Positions 36,078-44,896 of a stretch of 64,000 nt of DNA are shown one piece after another. Positions within the stretch are counted from its first letter, which is position 1; every line of letters starts with the position of its first letter. Origin of the DNA: JBKQVT01 sp963727245 (GTDB taxonomy: Bacteria; Planctomycetota; Planctomycetia; Pirellulales; Thermoguttaceae); the NCBI GenBank assembly GCA_963727245.1, contig CAVSFO010000013.1:62001-126000 (forward strand), given 5' to 3'. The translations under genes and the position numbers were made by a program. The notes beneath the pieces are model-generated. The model saw nothing but the letters and a program-made list of their open reading frames with translations. It was not told the origin of the DNA and searched no databases.

Positions 36078-37727
36078 TCAGGATACCTTGATTCCGTAGG
36101 GTATTTGCTTGAAAACGATTCCTTCGCGCTTCAACCGGGCCTTGCCGAGCCGGCAACCCTCCCCGTAAATGAATCCGCGGCCCATCGTAGGGCCAACAGC
36201 GAATTTCAGGACGGGGTTAGTTGAGCACATTGCCGCCGCCGAAACTGCGAGTCCCCAAGGATACCGTTTAAACAGCAGACAGATTGCCTTGCCATTGTGG
36301 ACACCCAAGAGCGGAGACTTGCCATTCTTCCGCGTCGGAATGGGTTCGCCCGTTTCGGTAAAATAGACGTGGGCCGCAAGTTCGCCGAACGTCACGCCCG
36401 GGCGGACGTTTCCCGTTTCATCGAAGACCGAAGGCCCCAGCCGGCAATAGCGGAACCCGCCGCCCAAGGCTGGCGTATCCTTGTAGCCCTCGACAGCGCG
36501 GGTTAACTGGCTGCGCCGTCACAGGCTGGCAAATGGCCTCTTCCATTTCGACCAGGATAAACCGCCGATTGCCGCCGTCGGTCTTGTTCAAGTCCAAGAC
36601 GGCGTGGCCCGTGGTCCCGCTGCCGGTGAATGAATCCAAGACCAGGGAATCTTTGTCGGTGCCGATTTCAACAACGCGACGTAACAAGGCAAGCGGCTTC
36701 GGAAATTGAAATTGTTCTCCAAGCCCCATTTCCCGAAGAAGATTGGTTCCCTGTTCGCTTATAAACTCGGTTTCAGACCAAAGTGACTTTGGTTTGATCG
36801 TTTCTTTTCTGTACTTCTCGAAGACTCTCCATTCTCCGTTGCGTGTTTTTGATGCGTACACAATCTGCAATCCTTGCTGAGCCGCCTCCAAGAGCTTCGG
36901 CAGTCCCCATCGCCAACAACTTTCGCCACCTTTGCTGTTGAGCGGAATGCTTCCACGGCGTCTGTCGTTCGATCAGATAATACCCGGTAGTGCCCCTCAG
37001 AATTAGAAGATGTTGGATCAATAAGAATGGGGAAAAAGAGGTTCGGACGATTGCTTCGGCTGAACTTTGGATTTCGGTTCCTCAACTCTCTTGCTGAATA
37101 AGCCCCCCACTCATCCATCTTGTCGAGTCTTTCACCGCCAGTTTCAATCTGTCGCAACACAGTATTCTCAGAACCGGCATAGCATACGACGTATTCGTGC
37201 GTCTTTGCTATCTGCTTGTATGTCTGGCCACGGCGATTTGCCTCCACAACAATTTGAGCAAGGAAGTTACGTTGGCCAAATACCTCATCCATCAGGAATT
37301 TGAGCGGGGCGATTTCGTTGTTGTCAAGGCTCACAAAAATTGCCCCGTCTCGGCGAAGGAACTGCTTTAGCAACATCAGACGTGGATACATCATGCACAG
37401 CCACTTGTCATGGCGGGAGAGGTCTTCGGCTTCGGCCCCCACCACCTTGCCCAGCCACTTGCGCATTTCCGGGCTGTTGACCGCATCGTTGTAAACCCAA
37501 TTCTCGTTGCCAGTGTTGTACGGCGGGTCGATGTAGATACACTTCACCCGGCCGGCGTAGTACGGCAACAGGGCCTTCAGCGCAAGCAGGTTGTCGCCTT
37601 GGACCAAAAGGTTCCCGCTGCCGGGCTCGCCCACCGAAAGCGTCTTGTCGCATTTCAGCAGGTGGTAGGGAACCTCCCGGTGGTGATTCACTACCGCTTT
37701 CTTTCCGATCCAGTCGAGCGTAGGCAT
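36078..37727 (-). pseudogene. mod: Type III DNA methyltransferase, Mod subunit, frameshifted
   Basis: Mod methylates adenine in one strand of an asymmetric site and provides recognition for Res. The first 240 residues are intact: MPTLDWIGKKAVVNHH, GDNLLALKALLPYYAG, catalytic motif IYIDPPYNTGNENW (37510-37545) and GAIFVSLDNNEIAPLKFLMD. The frame shifts near 36990 and again near 36470. The middle holds the variable recognition region. The S-adenosylmethionine motif DSFTGSGTTGHAVLDL lies at about 36595-36640, after the DPPY motif, the order of beta-class Mod enzymes. The C-terminus GIVFKQIPYGIKVS ends at 36078. Total about 550 residues. Mod and res are translationally coupled. Confidence 0.85.
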
Positions 37728-37945
37728 TTCCCGCTATTCTCCGGCCTGTCTTCGCCACTTCCGCGGCTTGTTCCGTGGGAGCCTCAATATACCCCCTTCG
37801 GACCACTGCGCGAACCTGTCCCCCCGGCGGGTCGAATTCAACCGAACGGGTCCGGTTCGGGCTTCCCTTCTCCGCCGTCCGGCGTGCAAAGGTGGCCATC
37901 TTCCTCAAAGGCGGCCACGATCACCCGGGCGGCTTTCGCCCGCGG

Positions 37946-38528
37946 CTACGTCTTTTTCTCTCTGGCGACGGTGCCGGATAGGCACCAGTCGCCTATTCTG
38001 GTCCCATTCTGGGATAGGTGACACCGATGCCCCCAGTTCCGGGCGCGAAATGTCCCGATACAAGGTGTCGCCGATGTCACCTTTCCTTTCGGGTGGTAAG
38101 GGGTCTTACGCGATACGTCGAGGGGCCTGCGCCGAAGGCTCCCCCGATACACCACCACCAGCAACCCGAGCCGGTGCAAACTGGCGACGGTTCGCTTGAC
38201 GGTGCGGACGTTCACCCCGGCCCGGCGTGCCAGGTCGGCTTGTCCCGTTCGCGCCAGACCCGTCCGGCTTGGTATCCCGCAAAACAAGGCGAGCCAAACG
38301 AGAGGTTTCCGCCCTCGATAGCTCTTGCATAAGGTGAAGTCAACGAAGGCGTTGAGCACGGCGAAGCGGTCGGCCGCTTTCCGGCGAGCAGGTCTTGCCC
38401 TTCGCCTTGCCGTGCCCCTGGTGGCGTGCCGACGTCGCCCGTTTACTTCGTTTGGTGACGGTGAAGCCGAAGCGGCGGCGGTTCCTCCCCCACGGGAAGC
38501 GGCTTTGGTGCGACAGTTCGCCTACCAT
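37946..38528 (-). pseudogene. HTH (winged-helix) protein of the element, frameshifted
   Basis: The ATG at 38528 follows a G-rich ribosome site and overlaps the end of the DnaB-like gene. After a shift near 38355 the conserved part reads NAFVDFTLCKSYRGRKPLVW, ARTGQADLARRAGVNVRTVK and RTVASLHRLGLLVVVYRG, a typical winged helix used by phage and plasmid replication or regulatory proteins. The frame ends at 37946 with a TAG; the same frame stays open for another 33 codons (IVAAFEEDGHLCTPD), so the true end may be near 37840. The role is probably replication initiation or control, from its place behind the helicase gene. Confidence 0.55.
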
Positions 38529-39526
38529 CGATTCGCCCCCCTGACCCGGGTGCCAGTCTTCACCAGCCGGCGGTGTTGATCGCCCAAGCGGCGGCCAGAG
38601 CCGATTGCAGCTTGCCCCGAGCCGGCCTTCCCGGCCGTCCGGCGTTCCACGTCCGCTGGTCCCGGCAACGCTGAATCGTTGGCATGCGGCGGTCGAACTG
38701 CAAGCACCAGGTCTTTCGGTTCGGTATGCCGCGCCTTCAGGTGGCGAAGCACAACCGTCACGTTGCCATCACTCCGCGTGCCCGTTCTTCGTCGGGGACC
38801 AGGATAAAGGCATCATCGGCCCCAAACTCCAGTTCGCGACGATTCGCGGAAACTGATGCCAGGGTCAAGCCGTCGCCCGCGTAGGTTGATCGGCCCTTGC
38901 TGTCTTTCGTCCGGCCGACGGCGGCGACCACCAGCACGGCAACCCCGGCGTCGGCAAACTGCCGAAGGTAATCCATCGTGGCGTCGACGGATCCCCGCTT
39001 GTCGCCGTGTTCGCCCGGCGGCGGGATTCGCTGGATATAGTCCAAGACCATCAGGTCAGCATGGAAGGCGTCGGCCGAAGCGGCGACGTTTTCCAGATTG
39101 AACGGCGGCCGGACGAAGGCCAGCCGGTCGGCCAGCGTTTCCAGGGTGTTCAATCGCCTGGTCAAGCCGGTCGGCGTGTTCGGCGGTCGAAACGGCGATA
39201 GCGAATCGTCCCGAGGTCGATCCCCGAGAGCCGTGCTAGCTGCCGATCCAAGCAGCACGGCCGGCGGCATTTCGACATTGCACACCAGCGCCCGAAGCGT
39301 CGGCGTCAACCGCAAGGCGTCGGTCACGCAGCCTGCATGGCGAAGGCGGTCTTGCCGGCCCCCGGTGCCCCGCCAAAGAGCGTTACCAGCCTGGGGCCGA
39401 TTTCGATCCGCGCCAGTTCGCCCGAGCCAATCGGGTAGAACGACGGGCGGCGAGCCGGTCAGCACGTCGTCTCGCCAGCCGTCGAAAGACGTCGGCGGCC
39501 GTCTGGAAGTTTGCTTTCGGTGTCAT
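38522..39526 (-). pseudogene. DnaB-like replicative helicase/ATPase, several frameshifts
   Basis: The ATG at 39526 overlaps the primase stop (ATGA). With single bases removed, the protein starts MTPKANFQTAADVFDGW and has a RecA-fold core. Walker A is LFGGAPGAGKTAFAMQ (39345-39390). ALVCNVEMPPAVLL follows, then Walker B LMVLDYIQRIPPPG (39025-39060) and AVLVVAAVGRTKDSKGR, the sensor-like region of DnaB/Sak4-type ATPases. About 330 residues, so it lacks the DnaB N-terminal domain. It should unwind DNA or load at the element's origin, with the adjacent primase. At least six single-base insertions are inferred. Confidence 0.65.
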
Positions 39527-40993
39527 GGCGTCGGCCCTCCCTGGTCATACCACTGGCCCCAGCCGACGAAGCGCCCGCACTTGCGGCAATCCCGGCGGGT
39601 CCGGCCTTCGCGGATCGGCAACTCGACATACTCCGTCGAGCCGCACTTGCAAGGCTTGTCGAGTGTGCCCGAGCCGACGGCCCCCGGCGGCAGCGGCACC
39701 AGCGGCGGCGGCTCCGGCGGCAGCGACGGCCCGCTCGCGTTTCCGTCGAGCGTCGGCGATTGCGGCACGGCGTTCGCCCATCGGTCGGCCTTCGGTTGCC
39801 GGCGTCGATCCCCAGAGCCGAGCCAAGGCGGCTTGCAGATCGGCAGCCGGCGGCGGTGCCGTCGCCCCAGTCACTTGCTGGCAAGATTGCCCGCCAAGGC
39901 CCCCAGAATCGCTTACGGCGGCTTCCGGCGGTTCCTTGACCGTCGAGCCGTCCAGGGCGTCTTGCGTCGATCCTGGCGCGTCCTGTTGCGTCGATCCAGC
40001 GGCGAAGGCGAAGCGGCGGCGGCAAGCCCGCACTCGATATGCCGGCGAATCTCTTTCGGTGGCAACCCCGAGTCGAGCGCCGATTCTTCCAAGCAGGGCG
40101 ACGGCCAGCGCCGGCGGACAACCAAACTCGGCAAGATTCGCGGCGGCAGAGAACAAGAGCCGGTGCCGGTCGCCGGTGCCCGCCCCCTCCCGAATGAAGT
40201 CGAGCGTCGAGCGGTTCAACGTCGGCGAGCCGTTGCCGGCGGCACGTCGAGCCGCTTTCGCTTCGCCTTCTCTTGCCACCAGAGCGACGGCGGCTTGCCA
40301 GTCGGCGGCGGCCGTTTCGCTGGTCTTCGTCGACGGTCGGGCACGTCGAACGGGGCCGGCTTCGCCGCTAGTTCGAGGATCGCGTTCGAGGGGTAGCCCG
40401 GTCAGTTCGTCGAGCGTCAAGCCGGCTCTTGTGCAAGCCGGTCTTCGGGTGCCGACGAGTTCGGGCGCACGGAAGGCCCGAACACAGATCATAGACCCCA
40501 GCGTCAATCGTCACGGCGGCCAGTTCGGCGACGTGTTCGGCGAAGCGTCGCGCCATCCGGTGGAAGTCGGCCGACGGTGCCGGCGACCAAAGCGACGGTG
40601 GGCAAGCCGACGTGAAAGCCCTTGGAGCCGGAAAAGAACATCAAGCAGTTCGTCGGCGTCCACGCTCGTACCGTTCGACCAGGAACGCTCGGCCAGCCGC
40701 CGCAGCGTCGCTTGTGGGCCTGCTGCAAGTCGCCTTCGGCATCGAGGTCAAACCAGAACCAGGGCGACCAGCACGGCCCCGAGTAGCCGGCCGTCGAGCC
40801 GGTTGCCTTCAAGGAGCCGGCGAAGTCTTCGCCAAACTGGAAAGCCGATAGGTAGGCTTCCCGCTGCACTTCGGCCCGTTGGATCGCAAGCGGCATACCC
40901 GGCGAACGCGGCGGCGGCGTCAACCAGCCGGCGCGATTTCGCAACGTCCCGCCGACGATCCGAAAGCCGTAAGCGGAAGTCAGAAGTCGTCAT
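39523..40993 (-). pseudogene. Archaeo-eukaryotic-type primase (PrimPol family), frameshifted
   Basis: It starts at the ATG at 40993 (MTTSDFRLRLSDRRRD), overlapping the preceding gene's stop. The AEP motifs are clear: PWFWFDLDAEGDLQQA (metal-binding D-x-D, about 40740-40770) and FFSGSKGFHVGLPT (the sxH motif, about 40595-40635). A helical middle follows (AAANLAEFGCPPALAVALLG). The C-terminus carries a zinc ribbon with CKCG and CRKCG about 22 residues apart (39570-39650) and ends FVGWGQWYDQGGPTP at 39523. It would make primers, and possibly DNA, for replication of the element. About 490 residues when joined. Primase-helicase pairs of this kind are typical of phage-satellite and plasmid replicons. 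Confidence 0.7.
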
Positions 40994-41535
40994 GTTCACC
41001 CCCTGCCGACGTTCGCGGCGGCGAGGTTCCGGCGACGGCCCTACGGCGGCTTGCGGAGCGCGGCTGCGGCGAAGGCGAATCGGCCGGCGCGAAGGCGTCG
41101 GCGTCCGGCGGGTCGATCCCGAGCACGTCGAACGTCTGCACCTGGTTGGACTCGGTGCCGTCATCGTCGTGGCGAAGGGCGAGCTTCACCCGGCAGCGGA
41201 TACCCGGCGGCAACGGCCGTTCCAATTGTTCCAGCGCCGTCACCCCGAGCTTGGCAAGGTCGCGTTTCGCCATCGGCAGAGCGGCCGGCGTCAGCCAAAC
41301 ATCATGCCAGAATTGCCGGCCCTGGTGGTCGCCTTCCAAGCACCCGGAAGGCGAGCTTGTAGCCGGCCGTGCCCTTCGTCTTGCTGGTGAACAGTTCCCC
41401 GCCGACGATCCGGGCGACGTATTCGCCCGTCGGCAGCGGCGCAAAATCTTCGGCGGCCTGAGTCTCACCCCATGCACGGGATAGACTTTGCCGGTCGCCT
41501 TCGCGTAGAATGTCACTGAGAGATTTTCGAGTCAT
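40980..41535 (-). pseudogene. DUF669-like single-strand DNA-binding protein, frameshifted
   Basis: The ATG at 41535 begins MTRKSLSDILREGDRQSLSR, five bases after the previous gene's stop. The core reads AEDFAPLPTGEYVARIVGGE, YKLAFRVLEGDHQGRQFWHD, VWLTPAALPMAKRDLAKLGV and GIRCRVKLALRHDDDGTESN, then an acidic Pro-rich tail ending GEHDDF. This is the phage DUF669 pattern, thought to be an OB-fold single-strand DNA-binding protein of phage replication modules. One single-base change near 41340 joins the two frames. About 185 residues. Its stop overlaps the primase start. Confidence 0.6.
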
Positions 41536-41539
41536 GGGG

Positions 41540-41692
41540 TTATTGCTCCATTCCGGCCCCGGCGGCGGCAACCGTTGGGGTCGGTTCGTTGGTGGTGGTT
41601 GGAAAAAGAACACGTTGCAAACCGGCAGCCTGGTCAGCGTCGGCCGTGCCACAGCGGCACGGGTTGCACTCGGTCTTGCAGTTGCACTTCAT
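41540..41692 (-). CDS. Cys-rich miniprotein of the element
   Basis: A 50-residue frame starts at the ATG at 41692, after GAAAGGGG, overlapping the HTH stop (ATGA) and ending five bases before the DUF669-like gene. The N-terminus MKCNCKTECNPCRCG has five cysteines within 13 residues, likely to bind zinc or another metal. The rest is Ala/Thr/Pro-rich. No homologue is recognised. The tight coupling on both sides argues for a real gene. Confidence 0.6.
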   Translation of the reverse strand: MKCNCKTECNPCRCGTADADQAAGLQRVLFPTTTNEPTPTVAAAGAGMEQ

Positions 41693-41919
41693 CGGCTTGC
41701 CCCTTTCACGTTGCGCACGGCGGGGCAACCCTGGTCGATCCACTCCCGGATAGCGGCGGCGGACCAGCGGACCAGGGAGCCGAGCTTGACGGGGGCCGGC
41801 ATCCGGCCGCCATCGCTAAGGCGGTAGACGTGACGGGACGAGCAACCGAGCATTTCGGCGACGGCTTGCACGTCGAGTAACTTGGCCGAAGCGTCGGCCG
41901 GCGAAAGCGTTGCACTCAT
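41689..41919 (-). CDS. AlpA/excisionase-type HTH protein
   Basis: 76 residues, intact, from the ATG at 41919 with AAAGGAT upstream. The MerR-like helix-turn-helix of the HTH_17 family covers nearly the whole protein: LLDVQAVAEMLGCSSRHVYR, LSDGGRMPAPVKLGSLVRWS and AAIREWIDQGC. Such proteins act as excisionases or as activators of element genes. It is the first gene of the tightly coupled replication block (HTH, Cys-rich, DUF669-like, primase, helicase), so it may control excision and replication together. Confidence 0.8.
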   Translation of the reverse strand: MSATLSPADASAKLLDVQAVAEMLGCSSRHVYRLSDGGRMPAPVKLGSLVRWSAAAIREWIDQGCPAVRNVKGASR

Positions 41920-42112
41920 TTTCGATCCTTTCAGAATCGAGGGAAGGGCCGGCGAAGTGTCGGCCGTATGAGTGCAAGTGTCAGGGCTGGAATGGAAGAA
42001 CGGGGCGAATTCTGTTTTCCGGCGCGCTTTGAATCCGGCGCGATGGACAGAATAGCCCAACTTTGCCGAGAGAAGACAGGCGGGGACGGCCTGGAAGGAA
42101 TTAGGCAACCAG

Positions 42113-43413
42113 CTATTGACGGGGTTTGCTCCGCCGCTGCCCCTTTGCGGCCTGCCTCTTGCGCTGCCGGTCAATCGCCAGCTTCACTTCCCGGGGCGTC
42201 TTGTCTTTCTCTTGGGCCAGCGCGGCGAACGTCCGATAGGCTCCGCTGTTCCACGCATCGGCAAGCGTCTTGTCGGCCTTCGGGTCACTTCGCTTTTTGC
42301 GGGCCTTCCGTTTCTCGTTCTTTGCGCCGTCCTCTTCGCTTTCGCCCGGCTTGGCGGCTGGCGACGTTGCGGCGGCAAGCCAATCCCGCAAGGTGTCTGT
42401 CCGCTTGTAGCACTTGTGTACATCGTCCCCGTCTGGTCGAAACTCGATTTGTGTAAGCTGCCGTTCAAGAAGCCATTGCAGCGCCAAGTCGGCCAACGTG
42501 CGGGAATGTCCCGCTTCCGTAAGAAGTCGCAACAATAACTCGTCCTCAACCAACCAGGGCCGAGAGAGCAAAATGGTTCCGGCATCGCGGGCGGCAGCTT
42601 CGATAGCGGCCGGAGAGAGACGAGGGGAAGAGTCTGCCATGATTCCGCGTTGCTCCAGCATGACGGTCGGCGGTGTCGAGCCGGCATTGCCGTTCGCCTG
42701 GTCGGGTGCCGGCGGTGCCAGGGCGGCTTGTAGATTCCGGTTGAAGTCCAGTACCCTCTTGAGTTTCTGGTATCGCTCTAACTCCGGGCATTTCATGCCC
42801 CGATTCTGTTGTTGCCACCATGACGCATGGGGACGGTTGTTGTGCAAATGAGCGGCGAGCAACGCCAATTCCCTTGCGGTCAGTTCGGCATCATCGGGAC
42901 CGGCAAGCAATCGCTCGAAAAGGTCCCCGGTGGTGCCCGTTGAATCAGCCTTCTCCGCCCGTGCGGCCTCGTTCTCAATCAATGCCACCAGCCGGCCCCT
43001 TCTCTTGAGCCGGGGACCAAACTCCCGAAGGATAGCGAGCACTCCGGGGCTGTGTGCCTCTAAGGCGGCGGCGTCCGGCATCGGTTCCCACGCGGGTTCA
43101 AGGTGCGGCACAAGGGCTTGACTGCGAAGCGAACGGCCATGCACAGATTGCGGGCAAGATTCCGCCCCGTTTCGTGATAACTGGCGGCGTCTTCCCCACC
43201 AATCGGTTTGGGGGCGGTATTGTGGACGGCGCGAAACTCCGCGACCCGATTTGACAGAGCGTTTGTTCGCAAGAGCCAGGCGTCGAGTGCCGCAAGTTGC
43301 GTTGCCAGGTCGGCCCAAGAGAAGCCAGGGCCAGGCCCCCTGTGCGACATGCAAATTGTGTGCGCCGTCAACACAGCGCCGCAAACCGCTTCGGTCAGAG
43401 AAGGGGTGTACAT
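42113..43413 (-). pseudogene. Unknown protein of the element, one frameshift
   Basis: The ATG at 43413 (MYTPSLTEAVCGAVLTAHTI) starts a frame that ends after about 110 residues; near 43085 the second frame takes over (PDAAALEAHSPGVLAILREF). The joined protein has about 430 residues: an Ala-rich helical N-terminus, a middle with ELERYQKLKRVLDFNRNLQA, a likely winged-helix segment (LAQWLLERQLTQIEFRPDGD-like, near 42430) and a very basic C-terminal tail (KRKARKKRSDPKADK). No family recognised. The stop at 42113 is about 190 bases before the AlpA-type gene. Confidence 0.5.
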
Positions 43414-43569
43414 GAGTTCGCCTTTCTTTGAGCGGGTCGGCCCGAGCCGGTCGGCGTGAAAGGCGAATAACTCGCCGATGCCGGCCCGAGCCGTTGTCCA
43501 GGTGGCCACCCGGCACAACCGTCCCGACGATCTTACTTCACCTGTTTCCCTCCCGATACCGGAAGCGGA

Positions 43570-44067
43570 CTAGTCTCGCAAGAGTTCCGGTCCAAAACGA
43601 AGACGGGAATCTAAGCCAGGCAAACAGCCGTTCCCCCTGGTGGGCCTGTTGCGAGCTTCGGTAGAGTCAGATTGTGGCAACGGCGGCAACCGAAGTATCG
43701 CCCGCCCGGCGGCAGAAAGAAGCTTGCCGACACGTACGATTGCACTCGACGCCGTTGACGGCCAGCGGACAGGTGAACCACCATCGCAACCCGCCAAGGG
43801 CCGGGTAGGTCGGTTGCAACCGTACCGGTATCCAAACGTCCTCTTCGCCGCGGCGATAGTGCAAGGTCAACGTCGGCGCGGAATCCCAAATAACAACAAA
43901 GCCGATGGAAGCGGTTATGGTGCCCGCCCTGGTCCAAGTGAGCGTGCCGGCGGAAGTCGGGAAAATATGCGCTGCCGAAACTCGCCGATCCCCAGCACCA
44001 GGGATTCTTCCGCGGGTGGCTTCTTTCGGTTCGGCCGATACCAGTCTCCGCTACCTAGCCCGCCCAT
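43570..44067 (-). pseudogene. Zinc-ribbon-like unknown protein of the element, frameshifted
   Basis: It starts at the ATG at 44067 with MGGLGSGDWYRPNRKK, the typical start of a protein family frequent on planctomycete mobile elements (MGG.GSG.W...). After two shifts the core reads LTLHYRRGEEDVWIPVRLQP, YPALGGLRWWFTCPLAVNGV and a C-terminal metal-binding part, GGRYFGCRRCHNLT. The CPLAVNGVEC and FGCRRCH cysteines would form a zinc ribbon. Different frames end at 43570 or 43611. Function unknown; about 165 residues. Confidence 0.5.
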
Positions 44068-44107
44068 TCTCGCCTTCCGCATTTTGCCAAAATCAATTGC
44101 CCTCGTC

Positions 44108-44440
44108 TCACGGCTGCCCCTGGTTAAAGATCGTTTCCAAGAGTTCGGCGTCCCGTCGGCTGCGGTTGATTTGCTCCCGGCGGGCCGTCACTTCGGCGGC
44201 GGCGACGGCTTCCGGGGTGGTGTCCGATTCTTCGGCGGCCAGCACGGTCAACGGCCGGCTTTCCGTCGCCAAGAGCCACTTGGAAAGCCAGTCCCGCGCC
44301 CGGGCATCCCCGGCAAGCGCGGCGTCGGCGGCCTTCTCACAGATTGTCCGCCACTTGTCGAGCGATACCACGGCGTTGAGGGTTGCCAGGTATTCGCGTT
44401 CGATAGGTCTTCGCCGTTCGGCTTCGCCGTTGCCGTTCAT
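44108..44440 (-). CDS. Small helical unknown protein of the element
   Basis: 110 residues, intact, from the ATG at 44440 after GGAG. The sequence is charged and helical: PIEREYLATLNAVVSLDKWR, AGDARARDWLSKWLLATESR, and RREQINRSRRDAELLETIF. It resembles small proteins that accompany DUF5681-type genes on planctomycete elements (a Y...L...V....W..I pattern followed by GD..AR.WL). No biochemical role is known. Confidence 0.55.
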   Translation of the reverse strand: MNGNGEAERRRPIEREYLATLNAVVSLDKWRTICEKAADAALAGDARARDWLSKWLLATESRPLTVLAAEESDTTPEAVAAAEVTARREQINRSRRDAELLETIFNQGQP

Positions 44441-44510
44441 CGCGTCTTCTCCGTTCCCTGGGTTTCCCAGAAAGAAAGTGTGTCTAACCTTGCGATTGTT
44501 CCCACAACCG

Positions 44511-44837
44511 TCAATTCGGTTTCTCCGTCGGGAAGGACCCAAGAGCCGGGGGCAGGTCGGCTTTCCCTTCGCTTTGGCCCTGGTGCCTGGTGAGCATGGC
44601 GGCGAGCCGTTTGCGGTCGGCCGGCGAGAGAGTCAGCAGGGCGGCGGCGAGCTTGGCCAGCGGGTCGGTGTCGGCCGCTTCGCCTTCGGTCCCCTGGTCG
44701 GCGTCGATCCGTTCGTCTATACTGCCCTGGTCGGCGTCGATCGCGTCGGCGTTTGCGTTTTCGAGGTTGCTGGTGCAAACCCTGGTGCAAACTGGCAAAG
44801 AGATTGCCGTAAGGTCTTGTAGATTCGCGGGTTGCAA
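44511..44837 (-). CDS. Small acidic unknown protein at the distal end of the element
   Basis: 108 residues as read from a TTG at 44837. The C-terminal half is convincing (PLAKLAAALLTLSPADRKRL, then AAMLTRHQGQ). The first 30 residues overlap the tandem TGGTGCAAAC repeats and may not be coding; an internal start is possible. The open frame continues upstream into the attachment repeat without a stop. First gene of the minus-strand run inside the element. Confidence 0.45.
   Translation of the reverse strand: MQPANLQDLTAISLPVCTRVCTSNLENANADAIDADQGSIDERIDADQGTEGEAADTDPLAKLAAALLTLSPADRKRLAAMLTRHQGQSEGKADLPPALGSFPTEKPN
44770..44793. promoter_or_regulatory. Possible arm-type integrase sites, distal side
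   Basis: CTGGTGCAAACC and CTGGTGCAAACT are in tandem, same orientation and period as the pair at 31496-31519, 57 bases inside the distal attachment repeat. Confidence 0.5.
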
Positions 44838-44850
44838 CTCATCGCCGGTT

Positions 44851-44896
44851 GACTGTCGATCCGAAGGTTGCGGGTTCGATTCCCGTCGTCCTCGCT
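44851..44896. repeat. Distal attachment site (46-bp direct repeat)
   Basis: Exact copy of the 3' part of tRNA-Asp (31300-31345). It lacks the 5' half of the tRNA, so it is not a tRNA gene but the scar that marks the right end of the element. Confidence 0.95.

Larger units (their letters stand above)
31300..44896. mobile_element. tRNA-Asp integrated element with replication genes and type III R-M
   Basis: A 13.6-kb element bounded by the 46-bp repeats. It holds at its tRNA end a tyrosine integrase and an XRE-like regulator. Next come res and mod of a type III restriction-modification system, an HTH protein, a DnaB-like ATPase, a primase, a DUF669-like protein, a Cys-rich miniprotein, an AlpA-type HTH and four unknowns. 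All genes are on the minus strand and several overlap by ATGA, implying one long transcription unit. No virion, terminase or conjugation gene is visible. The content fits a satellite-like or cryptic integrative replicon. Confidence 0.85.

Noticed and set aside
37408..37908. Minus-strand ORF overlapping the start of mod
   Set aside because: Its second half is mod in a wrong frame, and the first half (basic, Arg-rich) has no ribosome site.
31346..44850. A complete prophage
   Set aside because: No portal, capsid, tail, terminase or lysis gene could be recognised in any frame, even after correcting frameshifts.
31346..44850. Programmed ribosomal frameshifting or RNA editing to explain the broken genes
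   Set aside because: Breaks occur at many unrelated sequences without slippery heptamers or a constant motif, and are also found in housekeeping-like genes outside the element.
44851..44896. A second tRNA-Asp gene
   Set aside because: Only the 3' 44 bases of the tRNA are present; the D-arm and 5' acceptor strand are missing. It is the distal attachment repeat.
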